A stretch of DNA of 34,919 bases, taken from contig DATJYV010000001.1 in NCBI GenBank assembly GCA_035499415.1, forward strand, positions 1 through 34,919, in the 5' to 3' direction. Source of the DNA: DATJYV01 sp035499415. Its GTDB lineage: Bacteria > Bacteroidota > Ignavibacteria > UBA10030. The number at the start of each line of letters is the position of its first letter. Position 1 is the stretch's first letter. Both the position numbers and the translations under genes were made by a program. Positions 8,177 through 17,146 of the stretch are shown piece by piece. The notes beneath the pieces are model-generated. The model did no database searches and was not told where the DNA came from. It was given only the letters and a program-made list of their open reading frames with translations.

Positions 8177-10153
8177 ATGACGACAGTTGCAGCATCGACC
8201 GAAAAGGCATCAGCCCTGAACGTGCTTCCTTTCTCGCCCGCCCCGCGCATCGAAAGACCGTCAATTCCATTCACCGCCGAGATGCTCTTTCACAAAATCT
8301 GGGAGGGCTCGGGCGTGGGGAAGTTATTGACCGACGAGGATGGGTTGATCGTCATGGTCAACTCCACATTTTCGAGAATGGCGGGCCTGACGGAAAATGC
8401 GATGCTTGGCCGCCCCTTCACAGTCGCGTATCCCGGCATCCAGGGACCGGAGCGGACGCTCGCCTCCTACCGGCGACGCTTCCGCGCACGGCAGGTTTCC
8501 CCCGTCATCGAGCGACGCAGGAAGTCGGCAGACGGCTCCATCGAGTCCTTTGAAGTCTCAAGCTCCTTCGTGCAGAATGAAGAAGGCAAGACACTGCTTC
8601 TGACGAACTTCCGGGACGTGACGAACCAGCGCAACGCGGAGCGGGCTTTGAAGGAAAGTGAATCAAAGTATCGCTCCCTTTTTGCCAATTCCATCCAGCC
8701 CATGTTTGTGTCATCCATCGCAGGCCGATTCGTGAACGCGAACGGCTCGCTGCTGAAACTTCTGGGCTACGATTCCTTCCTGGAGCTGGCGAACCTGGAC
8801 ATTGCGAACGATGTGTACGCACATTCGAACGACCGCACATCCGTAACTGAAATGCTTCTTCGAAAAGGGTACGTGCGCAACCTCGAGATACGATTGAAGC
8901 GGAAAAACGGAGAGGTCATCACCGTCATCGAGCACGCCCGGACTCTCATCGACGAGAACGGCCGGGTCGAGGGGTTTGAAGGGACGATGGAGGATGTCAC
9001 GGCGAAAAAAGAGCTTGAAGTAAAAATTGAGGAGTACGTTAAAGCGCTTGAGGACTCACAGCGCTCACTCAAGGAATTGAACGCTCAGAAGGACAAGCTC
9101 TTCTCGATTCTTTCGCATGATCTCCGATCCCCGTTTGGCAGCATCCTCGGCTTTTGCGACCTGCTGATCAACGAGCGGGAAACGCTGAGCGAGCAGGAAC
9201 AGATGCAGTTCCTCAAGTTTATCAACGATTCCGCGAAAGACCAGCTCGCGCTGGTGACGAAACTGCTCGACTGGTCGCGTCTGGAGACGGGGAGAGTGAA
9301 GATGGATTCAAAGCTCCTCAGTCTGGACGAGATCGCGACAAAGTCCATCCGGACGCTCATGGGGCTTTCCAAACAGAAGCGCGTAGACGTGGAATCCCGG
9401 CTGACCGGAGGAATGACGATCCAGGGAGACGAGGAGATGCTGCTCCAGGTGTTCAACAATCTGATAGGGAACGCGCTGAAGTTCACGCCGGCCGGAGGGC
9501 AGATCACGATCGAGCAAGGTCCGAAGATTGCGGGAAAATGGACGGTGGTGGTCCGGGACACAGGGATGGGGATACCGGAGAAGGACATTCACAAACTTTT
9601 CAAGATTGAGGAAAAATACACGCGGAAGGGTCTCAACGGAGAGAAGGGAACGGGGCTCGGGCTGCCTGTCTGTCAGGAAATAATGGAAAAGCACAACAGT
9701 TCGATCACCGTTTCAAGCGTTGTCGGACACGGCACGGCGTTCACGCTCACGTTCCCCGCGACGATACCGAGCGCGGCCGGAAACGTCATCATTGCCGATG
9801 ACGACGAGGGCGTCCGGATTCTCCACACGCGATACATGAAGCGCTTGTGGCCGAACGCAACGGTCCTCCACGCATCCGACGGGCAGGAAATCCTTGACCT
9901 CGTGAAGAAGGTCCCGGTCGACCTTATTCTCTCAGACCACGACATGCCGAAGAAGAACGGACTCGAGGTCATTGCCGAGCTGAAAAAAGACCCGGCGACG
10001 CGGGATATACCGTTCCTTCTTGTCACCGGCCGCGACTCCGATGCGAGCCACAAAGCATTCATTGAAAACGGTGCGATGGACGTTCTGACGAAACCTGTCG
10101 CCCCCGAGCTTCTTGCCGTTCTGCTCGCCGAACTTCAGACGGGCAAGCAATAA
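8177..10153 (+). CDS. PAS-PAS hybrid sensor histidine kinase with receiver domain
   Basis: A 658-residue soluble hybrid kinase. PAS domains span roughly residues 35-150 and 160-280, the second ending with a PAC-like FEGTMEDVTAKKE. A coiled-coil linker leads to the HisKA domain with phospho-acceptor His314 (FSILSHDLRSPFG). The HATPase_c domain shows the N box (NNLIGNALKFTP), G1 (DTGMGIP) and GTGLGLP. A receiver domain starts near 536, with phospho-acceptor Asp587 (LILSDHDMP) and Lys639. No transmembrane segment is seen, so the signal is probably cytoplasmic. ATG at 8177 has a GAGGGG-type ribosome site; the upstream reading is promoter DNA. No dedicated response regulator is adjacent. Confidence 0.92.
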   Translation: MTTVAASTEKASALNVLPFSPAPRIERPSIPFTAEMLFHKIWEGSGVGKLLTDEDGLIVMVNSTFSRMAGLTENAMLGRPFTVAYPGIQGPERTLASYRRRFRARQVSPVIERRRKSADGSIESFEVSSSFVQNEEGKTLLLTNFRDVTNQRNAERALKESESKYRSLFANSIQPMFVSSIAGRFVNANGSLLKLLGYDSFLELANLDIANDVYAHSNDRTSVTEMLLRKGYVRNLEIRLKRKNGEVITVIEHARTLIDENGRVEGFEGTMEDVTAKKELEVKIEEYVKALEDSQRSLKELNAQKDKLFSILSHDLRSPFGSILGFCDLLINERETLSEQEQMQFLKFINDSAKDQLALVTKLLDWSRLETGRVKMDSKLLSLDEIATKSIRTLMGLSKQKRVDVESRLTGGMTIQGDEEMLLQVFNNLIGNALKFTPAGGQITIEQGPKIAGKWTVVVRDTGMGIPEKDIHKLFKIEEKYTRKGLNGEKGTGLGLPVCQEIMEKHNSSITVSSVVGHGTAFTLTFPATIPSAAGNVIIADDDEGVRILHTRYMKRLWPNATVLHASDGQEILDLVKKVPVDLILSDHDMPKKNGLEVIAELKKDPATRDIPFLLVTGRDSDASHKAFIENGAMDVLTKPVAPELLAVLLAELQTGKQ

Positions 10154-10161
10154 GACCCCAT

Positions 10162-10238
10162 CAGGGAGCTCCTTATCTCCCTGTGACGACGGCTCCCTTC
10201 CGGAACCCTTGGCCGGGAGGGGGTCGCTCGTCGTTCGT
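10162..10238. terminator. Hairpins between convergent genes, possible bidirectional terminator
   Basis: The 97-base gap between the hybrid kinase and the minus-strand kinase-like gene holds CAGGGAG (10162-10168) pairing with CTCCCTG (10177-10183). A larger fold may pair ACGACG and CTCCC with GGGAG and CGTCGT across a GC-rich loop. No U-run follows on either strand, so any termination would be weak or Rho-assisted. The position between convergent genes is the main support. Confidence 0.3.
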
Positions 10239-10250
10239 TCCCGCAGGAAG

Positions 10251-10955
10251 TTATGACAGATTGAACGACGGCAGGAACACCGCGTAGAATCCCCACATGA
10301 CCGCCCCGACGCTGACCGGGACGGAGATGTTGTCATCGATCCCGACCGGCAGCGCTTCAAACACTGTACCGACAACGGCGCCGATGAAACCCGCGGCAAA
10401 TTCGAGCGGATGCGATTGGATTTTGGGAGTGACAAGGACGACGAGCATCGCGGAGATGAGGAATGCCAGGGAGCCCTCAAGACTCTTGTTGAAGAATTTG
10501 CGCCTTCCGTACTTGCGTCCCACGAGTGCGGAAGTCGAATCGGATATGATGAGGATGGAGAAAGCGGTGATGGTGATGATGCGGGGGAAGAGCGCCACGC
10601 AGAGGCAAGCGGAAAGCAGGATGTTGGTCGCGCCGTTCAGCCGCTTGGTTTGAGCATCCAGCTCCTTCTTGCGGAGCAGCCAGCCAAACGTCCTGTAAAA
10701 AAGGTCTGCAACCGGCGGAAAATAGTATCGCCCGATGTCGACGAGGAGAAACCACGCGGTGACAGGAATCAGGAGCCGGAGCGCTTCCTGTTTCGAGATG
10801 AAGGAATAGATGATGGGGATGGAGAGGGAGCCGAGATGAATCGCCTTACGGATGAGCTCGTACCGGTAAGCGATCGTGGCTTCCGTCTCTCGATCGCCGC
10901 GGTGGTCGATCTGTTCGCCCGGGACATGAGCGGCCCGAGGCGACTCCTCCTTCAT
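10251..10955 (-). CDS. Dolichol kinase / DGK1-like CTP-dependent lipid kinase family membrane protein
   Basis: A 234-residue integral membrane protein with about six helices. The segment SDSTSALVGRKYGRRKF followed by KSLEGSLAF is the signature shared by SEC59 dolichol kinases, yeast DGK1 and plant phytol kinase (VTE5), and it resembles the CDP-alcohol cytidylyltransferase motif. These enzymes phosphorylate long-chain isoprenoid or lipid alcohols, usually with CTP. A bacterial substrate such as a polyprenol, phytol-like alcohol or diacylglycerol is inferred only. The start ATG overlaps the ftsH stop (ATGA), so it ends the tilS-hpt-ftsH transcript. The ~25 polar N-terminal residues may not be conserved, and a downstream start is possible. 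Confidence 0.82.
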   Translation of the reverse strand: MKEESPRAAHVPGEQIDHRGDRETEATIAYRYELIRKAIHLGSLSIPIIYSFISKQEALRLLIPVTAWFLLVDIGRYYFPPVADLFYRTFGWLLRKKELDAQTKRLNGATNILLSACLCVALFPRIITITAFSILIISDSTSALVGRKYGRRKFFNKSLEGSLAFLISAMLVVLVTPKIQSHPLEFAAGFIGAVVGTVFEALPVGIDDNISVPVSVGAVMWGFYAVFLPSFNLS

Positions 10956-13051
10956 GGAGCTTTCTTGCTCTTGGGAATGCTTTCGACAACGGCAGGGGCG
11001 GGGGATGCAGGTGTCACGTCGGCATCACCCTGACCGTTCGAGCGCTTCTCCGGAGGCGGCAGATGTTCCCCCCTCAGGAGCTTGTCGATCTCCTCGGAGT
11101 CGAGGATCTCGCGTTCCAACAGCGCCTCGGAGAGTGCGTGCAGTTTGCCGGTGTTCTGCTTGAGAATCGTTTCTGCCCGCTTCATGGCCTCGGTGACAAT
11201 CTTTCTCACTTCGGCGTCGATCGAAACGGCAGTGGCCTCGCTGAAATTCCGGGAGCGCGTAATTTCCCTCCCGAGGAACAACTCCTCTTCCTTGGCTCCA
11301 TAGGCGAGAGGGCCGAGCTTCCTGCTCATCCCCCACTCACACACCATCTTCCGCGCCAGCTCCGTCGCGCGCTCGATATCGTTCCCTGCGCCCGTTGTAA
11401 TCTGATTAAAAATAAGTTTTTCCGCTGCGCGTCCGCCGAGCGCATAGGTGATCATTGCCTCGAGGTAATCGCGCGAGTAGGTATGCTTTTCGTCGATGGG
11501 GAGATAGCTTGTGACCCCAAGGGCCCGGCCGCGCGGGATGATCGTCACCTTGTGCACGGGGTCCGCCTCCGGAAGGAATTTAGCCACGAGCACGTGCCCC
11601 GATTCGTGATACGCCGTTATTTTCTTCTCCCGGTCGGAGATGATGACGGACTTTCGCTCCATTCCCATCATCACCTTGTCCTTTGAATCTTCAAAGTGCC
11701 GCATCGTGACGACCTTGAAATTCTGCCGCGCCGCAAGGAGCGCCGCTTCGTTCACGAGGTTGGCAATGTCCGCGCCCGAAAGGCCGGGTGTTCCCTTAGC
11801 GAGGACTTCGAGACGAACGTCGGGGTCGAGGGGGATGTTCTTCGTGTGTACACGGAAAATTCCTTCGCGCCCCTTGACGTCCGGTCGGTCAACGACCACC
11901 TGGCGGTCGAACCGGCCGGGTCTCAGCAATGCGGGGTCGAGCACATCCGGGCGGTTCGTCGCTGCGATGATGATCACGCCGTTGTTCTGCTCGAATCCAT
12001 CCATTTCCACGAGAAGCTGGTTGAGCGTTTGCTCGCGCTCGTCGTGTCCGCCGCCAAGGCCGGCCCCGCGGTGACGTCCGACTGCGTCGATCTCGTCAAT
12101 AAAAATTATGCAGGGGGCGCTCTTCTTTCCCTGGTCGAACAGGTCCCGCACGCGGCTCGCCCCGACGCCGACAAACATCTCGACGAAATCCGCTCCGCTG
12201 ATCGAGAAGAACGGCACTCCCGCCTCGCCGGCCACAGCGCGAGCCAGCAGAGTCTTGCCGGTCCCCGGAGGTCCCAGGAGCAGGACGCCTTTCGGGATCT
12301 TCCCCCCGAGCCGCTGAAACTTGGTCGGCTCCTTGAGGAACTCGATGATCTCCTGAAGTTCGGTCTTTGCTTCGTCCGCTCCCGCGACATTCTCAAAGGT
12401 CACCTGCGTCAACCCTTCGGTCAGGAGCTTTGCCCTGCTCTTGCCAAACGAGAACAACCCTTTGGTCCCCCCGGTCCCCGCCTGCATGCGGCGGAATATG
12501 ATCAGCCATATCCCGATGAGCAGGATCCACGGCAGGACGCTGACGGCCGCGTTGAGCCACGTATTATCTTCCTTCTCGACCTTGAACTTGAGCCCTTTCG
12601 CCGTCCATCCCGCAATAAGCGTCTGGTCCAGACTCGTGTACGGAAGCGTCAGCGCGATCCGCGTTGCGTTGTGCGCCAGCTTGCCGCTCGCCGTCTGAAT
12701 GTCCATCGGCGCCGTGAGGCGGGCGTGGAAATCATAGACGTTGATTCCCGTAATCTTGATGACGGCATCGTTGATCTTGTCTTCCGTGAGAAGCTGCTGG
12801 AACGTGCCGAAGCTGACTTCGTATTCGGTCTCTTCATTCGTCCGGAACGCCCACATGATAAGGAACACGGCCATGATGATGCCGACCCAGCTGAGGACCA
12901 CGCGTCCGAACTTCCCCCATGCGCTGTCGTCGTCGCGAAATTGCTTGGGCAGTTTCCTCGGGGTACGCGGAGGGACGGGCCGGCGCTTCGGATTCCCGGA
13001 ACCGTTCCGCTGCTTGTCTTCCGTATTTTCTTCGAACCACTGTTCGTGCAT
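10952..13051 (-). CDS. ftsH: ATP-dependent zinc metalloprotease FtsH
   Basis: A 699-residue membrane AAA+ protease that extracts and degrades membrane and regulatory proteins. Transmembrane helices lie near residues 51-68 and 170-187 around a periplasmic domain. The Walker A is GPPGTGKT (260-267) and the Walker B is IIFIDE (315-320). The second region of homology contains ATNRPDVLDPALLRPGRFDR-type sequence, and the zinc-binding HESGH is at 482-486. The start was set to ATG at 13051 because a perfect AAGGAG lies six bases upstream. A GTG at 13069 in the same frame would put that ribosome site inside the gene. The order tilS-hpt-ftsH is widely conserved in bacteria. Confidence 0.97.
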   Translation of the reverse strand: MHEQWFEENTEDKQRNGSGNPKRRPVPPRTPRKLPKQFRDDDSAWGKFGRVVLSWVGIIMAVFLIMWAFRTNEETEYEVSFGTFQQLLTEDKINDAVIKITGINVYDFHARLTAPMDIQTASGKLAHNATRIALTLPYTSLDQTLIAGWTAKGLKFKVEKEDNTWLNAAVSVLPWILLIGIWLIIFRRMQAGTGGTKGLFSFGKSRAKLLTEGLTQVTFENVAGADEAKTELQEIIEFLKEPTKFQRLGGKIPKGVLLLGPPGTGKTLLARAVAGEAGVPFFSISGADFVEMFVGVGASRVRDLFDQGKKSAPCIIFIDEIDAVGRHRGAGLGGGHDEREQTLNQLLVEMDGFEQNNGVIIIAATNRPDVLDPALLRPGRFDRQVVVDRPDVKGREGIFRVHTKNIPLDPDVRLEVLAKGTPGLSGADIANLVNEAALLAARQNFKVVTMRHFEDSKDKVMMGMERKSVIISDREKKITAYHESGHVLVAKFLPEADPVHKVTIIPRGRALGVTSYLPIDEKHTYSRDYLEAMITYALGGRAAEKLIFNQITTGAGNDIERATELARKMVCEWGMSRKLGPLAYGAKEEELFLGREITRSRNFSEATAVSIDAEVRKIVTEAMKRAETILKQNTGKLHALSEALLEREILDSEEIDKLLRGEHLPPPEKRSNGQGDADVTPASPAPAVVESIPKSKKAP

Positions 13052-13057
13052 GTGCCG

Positions 13058-13063
13058 CTCCTT
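13058..13063 (-). promoter_or_regulatory. Shine-Dalgarno AAGGAG that fixes the ftsH start
   Basis: Read on the minus strand, AAGGAG is followed by six bases and then the ATG at 13051. This argues against the alternative GTG start at 13069. The site lies in the 14-base gap after the hpt stop. Confidence 0.75.
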
Positions 13064-13065
13064 CG

Positions 13066-13635
13066 TCACGCTGCCCGGTTCTTTCCGTCGCCGGAAGAAA
13101 CGAGTCGATAAATCGACCGCAAGTTACGAACTTTTTGCGCGTAGTCCAATCCGTACCCGATGACGAAATCAGGGGGGATTTCAAACCCAACGTAGTCGAT
13201 CGGGAAATCGATCTTCGGGACCCCCTTTTTCAAAAGCAACGAAACGAACCGGAGCGATGCCGGATGTTCCTTCATGATGAGTTTCTTCATGAAATCGACC
13301 GAGAGCCCGGAATCCACAATGTCCTCGACAACGATGATGTGCCGCCCCGTCACCTGACAGTTCAACTCCTTGAGCATGCGCACCTCGCCGGACGAAATCT
13401 TTTCGTCTCCGTAGCTTGAGAGCTTCAGGAAGTCGACTTCACAGTCAAGCGTGATTTCCCGGATCAGGTCTGCGAAAAAAACAAACGAGCCGTTCAGGAT
13501 TCCGATAAAGATCGGGACTTTCCCGGAATAATCGGCGTTAATCTTCGCGGCAAGCTCCTTGACGCGTTGGTGAATACGCTTCTCGTCGATAAACGTTTCA
13601 AACGTGTCGCCGTTGACGACGATCTTTTCTGTCAT
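13066..13635 (-). CDS. hpt: Hypoxanthine phosphoribosyltransferase
   Basis: A 189-residue purine salvage enzyme converting hypoxanthine or guanine plus PRPP to IMP or GMP. The PRPP-binding loop is IVVVEDIVDSGLS (around residues 101-112). LNGSFVFFADL near residue 48 and the C-terminal YVGFEIPPDFVIGYGLDY, with the conserved purine-stacking region, match HPRT rather than other phosphoribosyltransferases. ATG at 13635 is preferred; a GTG three codons earlier (13644), three bases after the tilS stop, is also possible and neither has a clear ribosome site. It sits between tilS and ftsH as in many bacteria. Confidence 0.95.
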   Translation of the reverse strand: MTEKIVVNGDTFETFIDEKRIHQRVKELAAKINADYSGKVPIFIGILNGSFVFFADLIREITLDCEVDFLKLSSYGDEKISSGEVRMLKELNCQVTGRHIIVVEDIVDSGLSVDFMKKLIMKEHPASLRFVSLLLKKGVPKIDFPIDYVGFEIPPDFVIGYGLDYAQKVRNLRSIYRLVSSGDGKNRAA

Positions 13636-13647
13636 CGTTGCCACATA

Positions 13648-15021
13648 TTAGACGAACGAATCATACGTTAATTGTAATACGGATTGTGTCTCCGGTCTCA
13701 CCTTGAATCTCTCGTCGGGCCGCATCCCGCAGACCCACACAATTCCCCGCTCCGAATCCAGAATCGGAATCCGGGGTTTTGCGTCCCGCGAAACTTTCCG
13801 GTCGACGAAGAAATCGCTGAGCTTCTTCCTTTTCCCGAGGCCGAGCGGCACAAACCAGTCGCCCGCGCGCCAATGTCGTACGGTGAGCATCCCCCCGACG
13901 CTGTCGGCATCGACGCAGAGTGTCTTCGGTCCGACGTTCTTCATCGTACCCGCCGGCTGACGGGAACTGACGGAAATCGAGAACTCCTCCCCACGATATG
14001 ATTCTCCCGGACGAAGGATATGAGACCCCGCAGCGGGCTCGACGGCAGGAGCGAGAATGATCCGGTCGCGATCCCGAAGGGCCGTCAGGTCTTTCGATAA
14101 TCTGATCGACCTTCCGGTCGCCTGGCCGAAGAGCCGCTTGAACGCGCGCACTTTCCCGGCATTCGGCTCGACGCCGCGCGTCCGGAAAAGTTCGAGGATG
14201 ATCTCTTCCTGCAGATGTCCGGGCTCAGACTGCAAACCGGACAGGTCGACGACCGTTCTTCCCCGCTCGTTGCGGATCAACGACGTCATCTTCTGTCGGG
14301 CCCGCGTTTCCAGTTCCGCCGCGTAGCCGCTCATGATGCGCCCGACGCGGTTCAGGGATCGAACGACATCGGGGTCGAACTCCCTCTCGAGGGCGGGAAT
14401 AACCGTCTGCCGAAGAAAATTCCGCGTGTAGGCAGTGGAGAGATTGGACGAGTCAAGCCGGAACCCGACTTTTCGTTCGCGGGCGAACCGCTCGATTTCA
14501 CCACGCGAGGCAAAAAGCAGAGGACGAATGGCGGGGATATCCCGGCGGATCAGGGCGATTCCCGAAAGCCCGCGAACACCCGCGCCTCGAAGCGCATGGA
14601 AGAGAATCGTCTCTGCATTGTCATTTGCCTGGTGCGCGGTCGCAATCACATCGGCACCGGTCCGACGTCTGACGGTCTCAAGATACTCGTAGCGAAGAGC
14701 GCGAGCGGCATCCTGCAGGGACCTCTTCTCATCGCGTGCAAAACGTTCCGTCTCGACACGGGTGGAATGGAAAGGGATCCGAAGAGATTGCGATTGTTCC
14801 CGGACGAACCTCTCATCCCCATCCGACTCCGCCCCTCGAAGGCCGTGATTCACGTGTCCGACGGCGAGGGTGAGGTGCCACGAGTCTGCGAGTTCCGAAC
14901 AGAGCGAGAGCATGACCATCGAGTCGACCCCGCCGCTGACGGCAAGAAGGAGAGACTGACCCGGGCGCAGAAGGTTCTGCTCCCGAATGAACCTCTCGAA
15001 CCGATGTTGAAAGTCGTTCAT
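13648..15021 (-). CDS. tilS: tRNA(Ile)-lysidine synthase
   Basis: A 457-residue TilS, which attaches lysine to C34 of tRNA-Ile(CAU) so that it reads AUA codons. The N-terminal PP-loop ATPase motif SGGVDS is at residues 29-34, preceded by LLLAVSG. VGHVNHGLRG and the ATAHQANDNAETILFHALRGAGVRGLSG region complete the catalytic domain. The C-terminal TilS substrate-binding domain is also seen (VRHWRAGDWFVPLGLGKRKK, KLSDFFVDRKV). ATG at 15021 is preferred over an in-frame TTG at 15039, because that TTG lies within the predicted -7 promoter box. It heads a minus-strand operon of four genes. Confidence 0.95.
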   Translation of the reverse strand: MNDFQHRFERFIREQNLLRPGQSLLLAVSGGVDSMVMLSLCSELADSWHLTLAVGHVNHGLRGAESDGDERFVREQSQSLRIPFHSTRVETERFARDEKRSLQDAARALRYEYLETVRRRTGADVIATAHQANDNAETILFHALRGAGVRGLSGIALIRRDIPAIRPLLFASRGEIERFARERKVGFRLDSSNLSTAYTRNFLRQTVIPALEREFDPDVVRSLNRVGRIMSGYAAELETRARQKMTSLIRNERGRTVVDLSGLQSEPGHLQEEIILELFRTRGVEPNAGKVRAFKRLFGQATGRSIRLSKDLTALRDRDRIILAPAVEPAAGSHILRPGESYRGEEFSISVSSRQPAGTMKNVGPKTLCVDADSVGGMLTVRHWRAGDWFVPLGLGKRKKLSDFFVDRKVSRDAKPRIPILDSERGIVWVCGMRPDERFKVRPETQSVLQLTYDSFV

Positions 15022-15035
15022 CCGAGGGAGTCGTT

Positions 15036-15067
15036 CCAACGTAAAAAAAAACTTGACCTGGTGTCAA
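15036..15067 (-). promoter_or_regulatory. Bacteroidota-type promoter, TTG-N21-TACGTTGG, for the tilS operon
   Basis: On the minus strand, TTG (15067-15065), a 21-base spacer rich in T, and TACGTTGG (15043-15036) match the -33/-7 pattern seen elsewhere in the window. Its -7 box ends 14 bases before the tilS ATG, so the leader would be very short. The TTG lies inside a perfect palindrome, which could let a regulator block it. Confidence 0.5.
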
Positions 15068-15069
15068 GT
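15051..15069. promoter_or_regulatory. 19-bp palindrome overlapping the tilS -33 element, candidate operator
   Basis: ACTTGAC-CTGGT-GTCAAGT is a perfect inverted repeat with 7-base arms and a 5-base centre. It covers the -33 TTG of the tilS promoter. Such placement is typical of a repressor or activator dimer site. The TTGAC half-site recalls FNR/CRP-type half-sites, but the spacing differs, so no regulator is named. Confidence 0.5.
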
Positions 15070-15085
15070 AAAGAAAGGGAGAGTC

Positions 15086-15102
15086 GTGCACGAAACGTGC
15101 AC
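15086..15102. promoter_or_regulatory. GTGCAC-N5-GTGCAC repeat, candidate regulatory site
   Basis: Two copies of the self-complementary hexamer GTGCAC begin 11 bases apart, so they face the same side of the helix and together form a 17-bp inverted repeat. The site is 17 bases from the palindrome over the tilS promoter and about 210 bases upstream of the sensor kinase ATG. It could serve either divergent transcript. Confidence 0.4.
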
Positions 15103-15313
15103 AAAGTTCGTAAAAGATACATCTTTTTGGCTGGAAAGACAACCATGGGACCGCAGCATGCGAGGCCCTGGGCGCTTCCGCGGCACAAGTTGTGAATTGA
15201 TGAAGATGTCGAGGCGCATTCGACGCGTGATGTCGTTGTTCGAGTCTTCGTTCACGATGCTCCGCCGGGCCTTACCTTGCCTTTCCCTCGAAAATGAGAT
15301 AACTTTTTTATGG

Positions 15314-17146
15314 ATGAAAGGTCTTCGATACAAGGTCGGACTCGGATATCTCGTTGTCGCGGTCATCGGGCTTGCGACCAGCGTCTTCGCGGTCTATAAG
15401 TTCCTGCAGCTGAATCACTCGGTCCAGCAGATCGTCCGGGACAACTACCAGGACATTCGCGCAGCGCAGAACATGGTCATCGCGCTCGAGCGCCAGGAGA
15501 ATGCGCTGCTCTCGATGCTGACGAACGACATCGACCTCTCGTGGTTCCAGTTCGACGCGAACGGAAGAAATTTTCTCGGATGGCTCACGCACGCATCCAA
15601 CGAACGCTCGACCCGCATCTCCGGCCTGCTCGACAGCATCCGTACGCTCCACGACTCGTACACACAGCGGACCGATTCGCTGTACCGCATCCTGCAGGTT
15701 CGCGGTCAGACCCGCGTCGCGGGGGATTTCAAGAACAGCCGGCTCCGCCCGATTGCGGACCAGCTCAAAGAATGCTGCTTCGAGCTGCTGGACATCAACC
15801 AGAACGCCATGGCTGATGCCGAGGCCAGAATTGCCGAGAACACGACCGGGGCAATCCTGACGGTTCTTGTCACCACGATCGCCTCCATCGTCCTGAGCGT
15901 CCTCGCAAGCATCCGGTTTACGCGGTCGATCCTTCTGCCGGCGGAGAAGCTTACCGAGTCGGTGCGCAAGATCAGCGAGGGCCATCTGAACCAGAAGATC
16001 GACATCGCCACGGACGACGAGATTGCCGAGCTGGGACGCGAGTTCAACAAGATGACGGAGCGGTTGCGCGAATACGAACGGATGAATATCCAGCAACTGA
16101 TCGCCGAGAAGAAGAAATCGGAGACGATCGTGGAGAGCATTGCCGACCCGGTCATCGTGACGGACGGAGGGGAGAAGATCCTGATGATGAACCAGGCCGC
16201 AGCCGGATTCCTGCAGGTCGATAACGGCAGCTGGTACGGCAAATCGCTTCGGGCGGTCTTGCGCGACGAACGATGGGCGGATTCGTTCAAGACGGTTCCG
16301 GAGGCCTCGGATGCCTCCGAGCCGATTTTTTCCTTCGAGCGCGGAGGGGCGACGCTGTACTTCCGCCCGCGGCGGGCGAAGATCGTCGACGAAGCGGGAG
16401 CCGTCCAGGGTGTGGTCACCCTTCTGCAGGACGTTACGCGGTTCAAGAACCTCGACCGGATGAAATCGGAATTCATCGCGACGGTCTCCCACGAATTCCG
16501 CACGCCGTTGACATCGCTCACGATGGGGATCGACATTCTTTCCAAGCAGGTCCTCGGCGGAATCAACGAACGGCAGAAGGAGCTCCTCGTCGCGGCAAAG
16601 GACGACTGCGAACGACTGCGGAAGTTTGTGAAGGAGCTCCTCGACCTCTCCAAGCTGGAATCGGGCAAGAGCGAAGTCAAGCGCGAAACGATCAACCTGG
16701 AACAGCTCCTGGAGCATGTGCTGAAACCGTTCAGATTGCCGTTGGAAGAGAAAGGGATTCACCTGACGCTCGACCTGTCGCCGGAAGTTCCTGAGTTCCG
16801 GGGCGACACGCAGCAGCTCACGTGGGTGATGACAAACCTGGTGAGCAATGCGTTGAAGTTCACCGAGAACGACGGTTCGGTGACGATATCGGCGCGGAGA
16901 AAGGGGGAAACGATGGAGGTCTCGGTGGCGGATACGGGGCGCGGAATCCCGGCGCAGGCGCTTGAATCGATATTCGATAAATTTGTCCAGCTGAAGGGAA
17001 TCAAGGAGACGACGCCGGGAAGCGTGGGCCTCGGGCTTGCGATCGCGCGCGAGGTGGTTGAGGCGCATGGGGGCAAAATCTGGGTCAACAGCCTGGTGGG
17101 GAAGGGAAGCACGTTCTCGTTTTCGCTCCCTCTTCAACATTCGTAA
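15314..17146 (+). CDS. Membrane sensor histidine kinase (HAMP-PAS, KinB/NtrB-like)
   Basis: A 610-residue inner-membrane kinase. Helix 1 covers residues ~8-30 and helix 2 ~177-200, enclosing a mostly helical periplasmic sensor domain of about 145 residues. A HAMP linker (to ~255), a PAS domain (~265-380), HisKA with His393 (FIATVSHEFRTPLTSL) and HATPase_c with N box TNLVSNALKFT, DTGRGIP and GLGLAIAREVVEAHGG follow. The architecture and the linked NtrC-type regulator resemble the KinB/AlgB pair; the ligand is unknown. ATG at 15314 is chosen because it directly precedes helix 1; no clear ribosome site is seen, and the frame stays open for 87 codons upstream. A TACCTTGC box at 15273-15280 may be a -7 element with a poor -33. 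Confidence 0.9.
   Translation: MKGLRYKVGLGYLVVAVIGLATSVFAVYKFLQLNHSVQQIVRDNYQDIRAAQNMVIALERQENALLSMLTNDIDLSWFQFDANGRNFLGWLTHASNERSTRISGLLDSIRTLHDSYTQRTDSLYRILQVRGQTRVAGDFKNSRLRPIADQLKECCFELLDINQNAMADAEARIAENTTGAILTVLVTTIASIVLSVLASIRFTRSILLPAEKLTESVRKISEGHLNQKIDIATDDEIAELGREFNKMTERLREYERMNIQQLIAEKKKSETIVESIADPVIVTDGGEKILMMNQAAAGFLQVDNGSWYGKSLRAVLRDERWADSFKTVPEASDASEPIFSFERGGATLYFRPRRAKIVDEAGAVQGVVTLLQDVTRFKNLDRMKSEFIATVSHEFRTPLTSLTMGIDILSKQVLGGINERQKELLVAAKDDCERLRKFVKELLDLSKLESGKSEVKRETINLEQLLEHVLKPFRLPLEEKGIHLTLDLSPEVPEFRGDTQQLTWVMTNLVSNALKFTENDGSVTISARRKGETMEVSVADTGRGIPAQALESIFDKFVQLKGIKETTPGSVGLGLAIAREVVEAHGGKIWVNSLVGKGSTFSFSLPLQHS

Noticed and set aside
13052..13069. GTG start for ftsH at 13069
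   Set aside because: It would place a perfect AAGGAG inside the coding region, six bases before an ATG that gives a normal FtsH.
11696..13111. A 471-codon plus-strand frame opposite ftsH, and similar long antisense frames opposite pncB, cstA and the APC permease
   Set aside because: All are shadows of genes with complete family motifs; none shows a domain or ribosome site of its own.
15228..15313. Upstream in-frame ATG codons for the sensor kinase
   Set aside because: They add an arginine-rich, non-conserved segment before the first membrane helix, and have no ribosome site.
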